Shown here: positions 4,939 to 6,942 of the stretch, piece after piece
Numbering within the stretch: position 1 is the stretch's first letter
How the letters are laid out: each line of letters opens with the position of its first letter
Assembly (NCBI GenBank): GCA_919902965.1
Contig: CAKKSJ010000475.1
Span: forward strand, 1 to 6,942
Reading direction: 5' to 3'
Length of the DNA stretch: 6,942 nucleotides
Origin: Burkholderiales bacterium
GTDB taxonomy: Bacteria > Pseudomonadota > Gammaproteobacteria > Burkholderiales > SG8-39
Notes under the pieces: model-generated
What the model saw: the letters and a program-made list of their open reading frames with translations, nothing else
Told to the model about the DNA's origin: nothing
Databases searched by the model: none
Translations under genes and position numbers: made by a program

Positions 4939-4984
4939 TGGTGGCCAAGGGTGGAATTGAACCACCAACGCAAAGATTTTCAGT
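4939..4984 (-). repeat. tRNA-Phe(GAA) 3'-portion fragment, right copy (possible att site)
   Basis: On the minus strand this reads as the 3' part of a tRNA-Phe. It has the anticodon loop CTGAAAA (GAA), a perfect T-arm (GGTGG / CCACC around TTCAATT), an acceptor strand CTTGGCC and an encoded ACCA end. Similarity may reach a little further 5' (GAGC and CGGA before the loop), but the 5' acceptor strand GGCCAAG and a proper D-arm are absent and the anticodon stem has a mismatch. It is not a functional tRNA gene. It marks the right edge of the lower-GC block and sits inside repeat copy C. Confidence 0.8.
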
Positions 4985-5111
4985 CCGTCGCTCAATCCGG
5001 ACCCCGCACCCCATCCAGAAGGCAATAGCGTGAAACGCCGCGTCCTTGCTTGATCTCCGAGCAATGGCCGTTGCGCGGCTGAGCGCCCTCCGGGCAGCGC
5101 TCGCGCCGGTG

Positions 5112-5588
5112 TCACTCGTCGGGTAGGGGGCGCGCTGAGGTCGTGAATGCAATTGACCTCCCGGCGGGAAGGTTGGCATGGACACCTTCCACGATCGGCG
5201 GGCTGCTGGGCGTATCGGATTTCCACGAAATCACGAAATTCGCGCCCGATCCACCGGTGTCGTCGCTTCTGGGAACAAACAACTCATACGTGCCCATCGG
5301 GCCGATTGTCTTTGGAGATGTCACATACTCTTTGATCTTCTTGCCATCGGTATCGAAGTACTGCGCGGAGGAAATCCGGATTGATTTCACCGGGTCCGTA
5401 TTGCGGATGCTTACGGAAATCGAAATAAGCGCCTTCATCGGCAGGCCGGCCTTGTCTATCTCACCGTGCCAGATGTGCGAGTAGATCGGCAGATACAGGT
5501 TCTGCCCCAACGATCTGCCCGGCGCTGGCTGGCCGGATGCAAATCCGCTGGACAGAGCCAACAACAGGGTCGGCAGTACCAATTTCAT
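5112..5588 (-). CDS. DUF3124 family secreted protein
   Basis: A 158-aa protein of the uncharacterised DUF3124 family. The match is clear from the order of conserved pieces: LYLPIYSHIWHG (31-42), ISVSIRNTD (57-65), AQYFDTDGKKIKEY (75-88), the DDTGGSGANFVISW block (109-122), PPIVEGV (130-136) and the IAFTTSARPL end. The start is the ATG at 5588, with a GGAG ribosome site, not the longer upstream frame. Residues 1-18 then form a signal peptide (KLVLPTLLLALSSGFASG) with probable cleavage near 18/19 and no lipobox cysteine, so a periplasmic protein is expected. It has its own promoter (5622-5650) and is separated from lolD by about 150 bases. Function of the family is not known to me. Confidence 0.9.
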   Translation of the reverse strand: MKLVLPTLLLALSSGFASGQPAPGRSLGQNLYLPIYSHIWHGEIDKAGLPMKALISISVSIRNTDPVKSIRISSAQYFDTDGKKIKEYVTSPKTIGPMGTYELFVPRSDDTGGSGANFVISWKSDTPSSPPIVEGVHANLPAGRSIAFTTSARPLPDE

Positions 5589-5618
5589 AAAATCTCCGTT
5601 GCGGAACAAAATCATGCG

Positions 5619-5632
5619 GCCAATATATTGGC
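5619..5632. promoter_or_regulatory. 14-bp perfect palindrome over the DUF3124 -10 box
   Basis: GCCAATATATTGGC is a perfect palindrome. It covers the -10 hexamer of the promoter predicted on the minus strand and lies 31 to 44 bases before the start codon. A dimeric repressor could bind here, but AT-rich symmetry around a -10 can also arise by chance. Confidence 0.35.
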
Positions 5633-5650
5633 GAAAGCCCGATGTGGCAA
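5622..5650 (-). promoter_or_regulatory. Sigma-70-type promoter of the DUF3124 gene
   Basis: On the minus strand, TTGCCA (5650-5645; five of six to TTGACA), a 17-base spacer and TATATT (5627-5622; five of six to TATAAT). Expected transcription start near 5615, leaving a leader of about 27 bases that includes the GGAG ribosome site. Confidence 0.6.
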
Positions 5651-5737
5651 CCGTAATCGGCCGCGAGCAAGGATGCACGCGGGTTTCCAGGCGCAGGCGG
5701 GGGTGTCCTTGCCGCCGTTCCGGTCCTTAGCTGCCGT

Positions 5738-6418
5738 TCAGTCCGGATTCAGCACGCCATCCTGCAGCCGCAAGATGCGCTGGGCGCGCGCGGCGATACC
5801 GGGATCATGGGTGACGATGACGAAACTGGTGCCGCGGCTGCGATTCAGTTCCAGCATCATCTCGAATACCTGCGCTGCGGTATGCCGGTCGAGATTGCCG
5901 GTGGGTTCGTCGGCGAACACGCAGGCGGGCCGGGTCACCAGCGCCCGCGCCAGCGCCGCGCGCTGGCGCTCGCCGCCGGAGAGTTCGGCCGGCGTATGCG
6001 CGAGGCGATGCTCCAAGCCGACTTCCTTGAGTATGGCGGCAGCACGGCCACGCGCCTCGGCCGCCGGCATGCGCCGGATCAGCAGCGGCATGGCCACGTT
6101 CTCCAGCGCGGTGAATTCCATCAGCAAATGATGGAACTGGTAGACGAAGCCCAGCGATTCGTTGCGCAAGCGGCCGCGCGCCGCGTCGGACAGGCTTTGC
6201 ATCGGCTGGCCGAGTATCGTCACCTCGCCCGAGCTAGCGCTGTCCAGCCCGCCGAGCAGGTGCAGCAACGTGCTCTTGCCCGAGCCGGAAGCACCGACGA
6301 TGGCCACGAGTTCCGCAGCGCGCACCTGCAAGTCCACGCCGAGCAAAACCGGCACCTCGATTACGCCCTGATGGTAGCTCTTGGCGAGCTTGCTGCAAGC
6401 GAGCACGGCATCACTCAT
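5738..6418 (-). CDS. lolD: LolD, ATPase of the lipoprotein-releasing ABC transporter
   Basis: A 226-aa cytoplasmic ATPase that powers LolCDE, which releases outer-membrane lipoproteins from the inner membrane to the LolA carrier. All ABC motifs are present: Walker A GASGSGKST (42-50), Q-loop Q94 within YQFHHLLMEFTALENV (a LolD-typical stretch), signature LSGGERQ (146-152), Walker B VFADE (167-171), D-loop NLD (175-177) and H-loop H204. Length is normal for LolD. Its start overlaps the end of the permease gene by 8 bases (ATGAGTGA), so the two are co-transcribed and coupled. The QFHH motif and the neighbouring LolC/E-type permease separate it from MacB-type ATPases. No convincing intrinsic terminator is seen in the 150 bases that follow. 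Confidence 0.95.
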   Translation of the reverse strand: MSDAVLACSKLAKSYHQGVIEVPVLLGVDLQVRAAELVAIVGASGSGKSTLLHLLGGLDSASSGEVTILGQPMQSLSDAARGRLRNESLGFVYQFHHLLMEFTALENVAMPLLIRRMPAAEARGRAAAILKEVGLEHRLAHTPAELSGGERQRAALARALVTRPACVFADEPTGNLDRHTAAQVFEMMLELNRSRGTSFVIVTHDPGIAARAQRILRLQDGVLNPD

Positions 6419-6942
6419 AGCGCAGGGCCTCGGCCGGATTCACTCGCGACGCGCGCCAGCTCGGGTAGAGCGTGGCGAGCAGGCTCAGCACGAAGGACAC
6501 CGCGGCGATCGCGATGACGTCTCCCCACAGCAGTTCGGAAGGCAGCTCGCTGATGTAATACACGTCCTTCGCCAGGAACTTGACGCTGAACAGTCCTTCC
6601 AGGAACGGCACCACCACATCGATATTGAGCGCGAGCAGCACGCCGCCGCCCACGCCCATCAGCGTGCCGATCACGCCTATGAGCGCGCCCTGCACGATGA
6701 ACACCGCCATGATGCCCGAGGGCGCGGCGCCCAGGGTGCGCAGGATGGCGATGTCGGACTGCTTGTCGGTAACCGCCATGACCAGGGTGGAAACGATGTT
6801 GAACGCCGCCACCGCGACTATCAGCAGCAGGATAATGAACATCACGGTTTTTTCCATTTGCACTGCGCGGAAAAAATTGGCGTGGCTGCGCGTCCAGTCG
6901 CTGATGTACACATTGGCGCCCAGCTTGGGCAGCAGTGCGTAG
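6411..6942 (-). CDS. lolC: LolC/LolE-type lipoprotein-releasing permease, 5' partial
   Basis: The C-terminal 176 residues of the inner-membrane permease that works with LolD. The frame is open to the window end, so the N-terminal helix and most of the periplasmic domain lie outside. The visible part begins at the end of the periplasmic domain (VYISDWTRSHANFFRAVQMEK). It continues with three membrane regions at about residues 33-56, 76-106 and 144-160, separated by the conserved cytoplasmic coupling segment (VTDKQSDIAILRTLGAAPSGI), and ends in the LYPSWRASRVNPAEALRYE tail typical of LolC/LolE and FtsX-type permeases. Directly upstream of and overlapping lolD, as in lolCD operons. Whether it is LolC, LolE or a merged LolF-type permease cannot be settled from this half; the symbol is given for the usual gene next to lolD. 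Confidence 0.88.
   Translation of the reverse strand, partial: YALLPKLGANVYISDWTRSHANFFRAVQMEKTVMFIILLLIVAVAAFNIVSTLVMAVTDKQSDIAILRTLGAAPSGIMAVFIVQGALIGVIGTLMGVGGGVLLALNIDVVVPFLEGLFSVKFLAKDVYYISELPSELLWGDVIAIAAVSFVLSLLATLYPSWRASRVNPAEALRYE

Larger units (their letters stand above)
3160..4984. mobile_element. Putative small island bounded by tRNA-Phe direct repeats
   Basis: About 1.8 kb lies between two directly repeated tRNA-Phe 3'-portion sequences, the arrangement left by integrases that use the 3' end of a tRNA gene as attachment site. Base composition drops inside: 3421-3480, for example, has 23 G or C in 60, against strongly GC-rich flanks. It contains two clear minus-strand genes and one possible one, all unrecognised. 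No integrase is present and neither repeat is a complete tRNA, so this would be a remnant, or an element mobilised by an integrase elsewhere. An alternative is that the tRNA pieces travel with the dispersed repeat family. Confidence 0.45.
4785..5111. repeat. Dispersed repeat, copy C (with tRNA-Phe insert)
   Basis: The left 54 bases match copy B at 52 positions. The middle follows B closely up to 4923, then a 58-bp segment (4924-4981) with tRNA-Phe sequence replaces the two bases found in B, and the match resumes with agtccg. The right part matches A and B up to about 5063 and then diverges, though it keeps the ccggtg near the end. It separates the membrane-protein operon from the DUF3124 gene and ends at that gene's stop codon (5112). 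Confidence 0.85.

Noticed and set aside
4939..5010. Complete tRNA-Phe gene on the minus strand.
   Set aside because: The 3' half is convincing, but the 5' acceptor strand GGCCAAG and a foldable D-arm are absent and the anticodon stem has a mismatch.
838..5111. CRISPR array or tandem repeat cluster.
   Set aside because: The three repeat copies are long, of unequal length and separated by whole genes; there are no short regularly spaced repeats.
4664..5185. Minus-strand ORF of 173 codons across repeat copy C.
   Set aside because: It is a translation of the repeat, the tRNA-Phe fragment and the end of the DUF3124 gene in another frame. Such ORFs are common annotation artefacts over tRNA and IS ends.

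Overview
This looks like part of a GC-rich proteobacterial chromosome, most likely betaproteobacterial. That is inferred from gene content (a LolC/LolD lipoprotein-export pair, a TrkA-N type potassium channel, a DUF3124 protein) and from tRNA-Phe-like fragments that encode CCA. Housekeeping genes sit at both ends. The middle, about 830 to 5110, is an accessory patchwork of toxin-antitoxin genes, repeats and a lower-GC block.

Left edge (1-751, +): the cytoplasmic nucleotide-binding part of a potassium channel or TrkA-like protein, open to the window start. Next comes repeat copy A (838-933), then a ParD/ParE-like toxin-antitoxin pair (971-1496). Then comes an N-terminally truncated HigB-like toxin (1512-1712) coupled to an intact HigA-like antitoxin (1709-2053). 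Repeat copy B (2069-2360) follows. Its first 54 bases resemble an IS21-family terminus. On the far side, on the minus strand, is an apparently complete HigB/HigA pair (3037-2373) that converges on the first one.

Centre (3160-4984): two 40-bp direct repeats (38/40 identical) match the anticodon-loop, T-arm and acceptor 3' portion of a tRNA-Phe on the minus strand. They bracket about 1.8 kb of visibly lower-GC DNA, the layout expected of a small island or its remnant. Inside is a compact minus-strand operon: a 114-aa protein with three predicted membrane segments, a possible 60-aa overlapping ORF, and a 274-aa protein with one membrane anchor. I do not recognise the function of any of these. 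The right-hand tRNA fragment lies inside repeat copy C (4785-5111), as a 58-bp segment that copy B lacks.

Right edge (minus strand): a secreted DUF3124 protein (5588-5112) with a good sigma-70-type promoter overlapped by a 14-bp palindrome. Beyond it are lolD (6418-5738) and the C-terminal half of a LolC/LolE-type permease (running off the window end). The two Lol genes overlap by 8 bases and form the inner-membrane ATPase/permease for outer-membrane lipoprotein release.

The most interesting unexplained material is the tRNA-bounded membrane-protein operon and the dispersed repeat family that lies beside each toxin-antitoxin unit. No integrase, transposase, CRISPR array or complete tRNA is visible.
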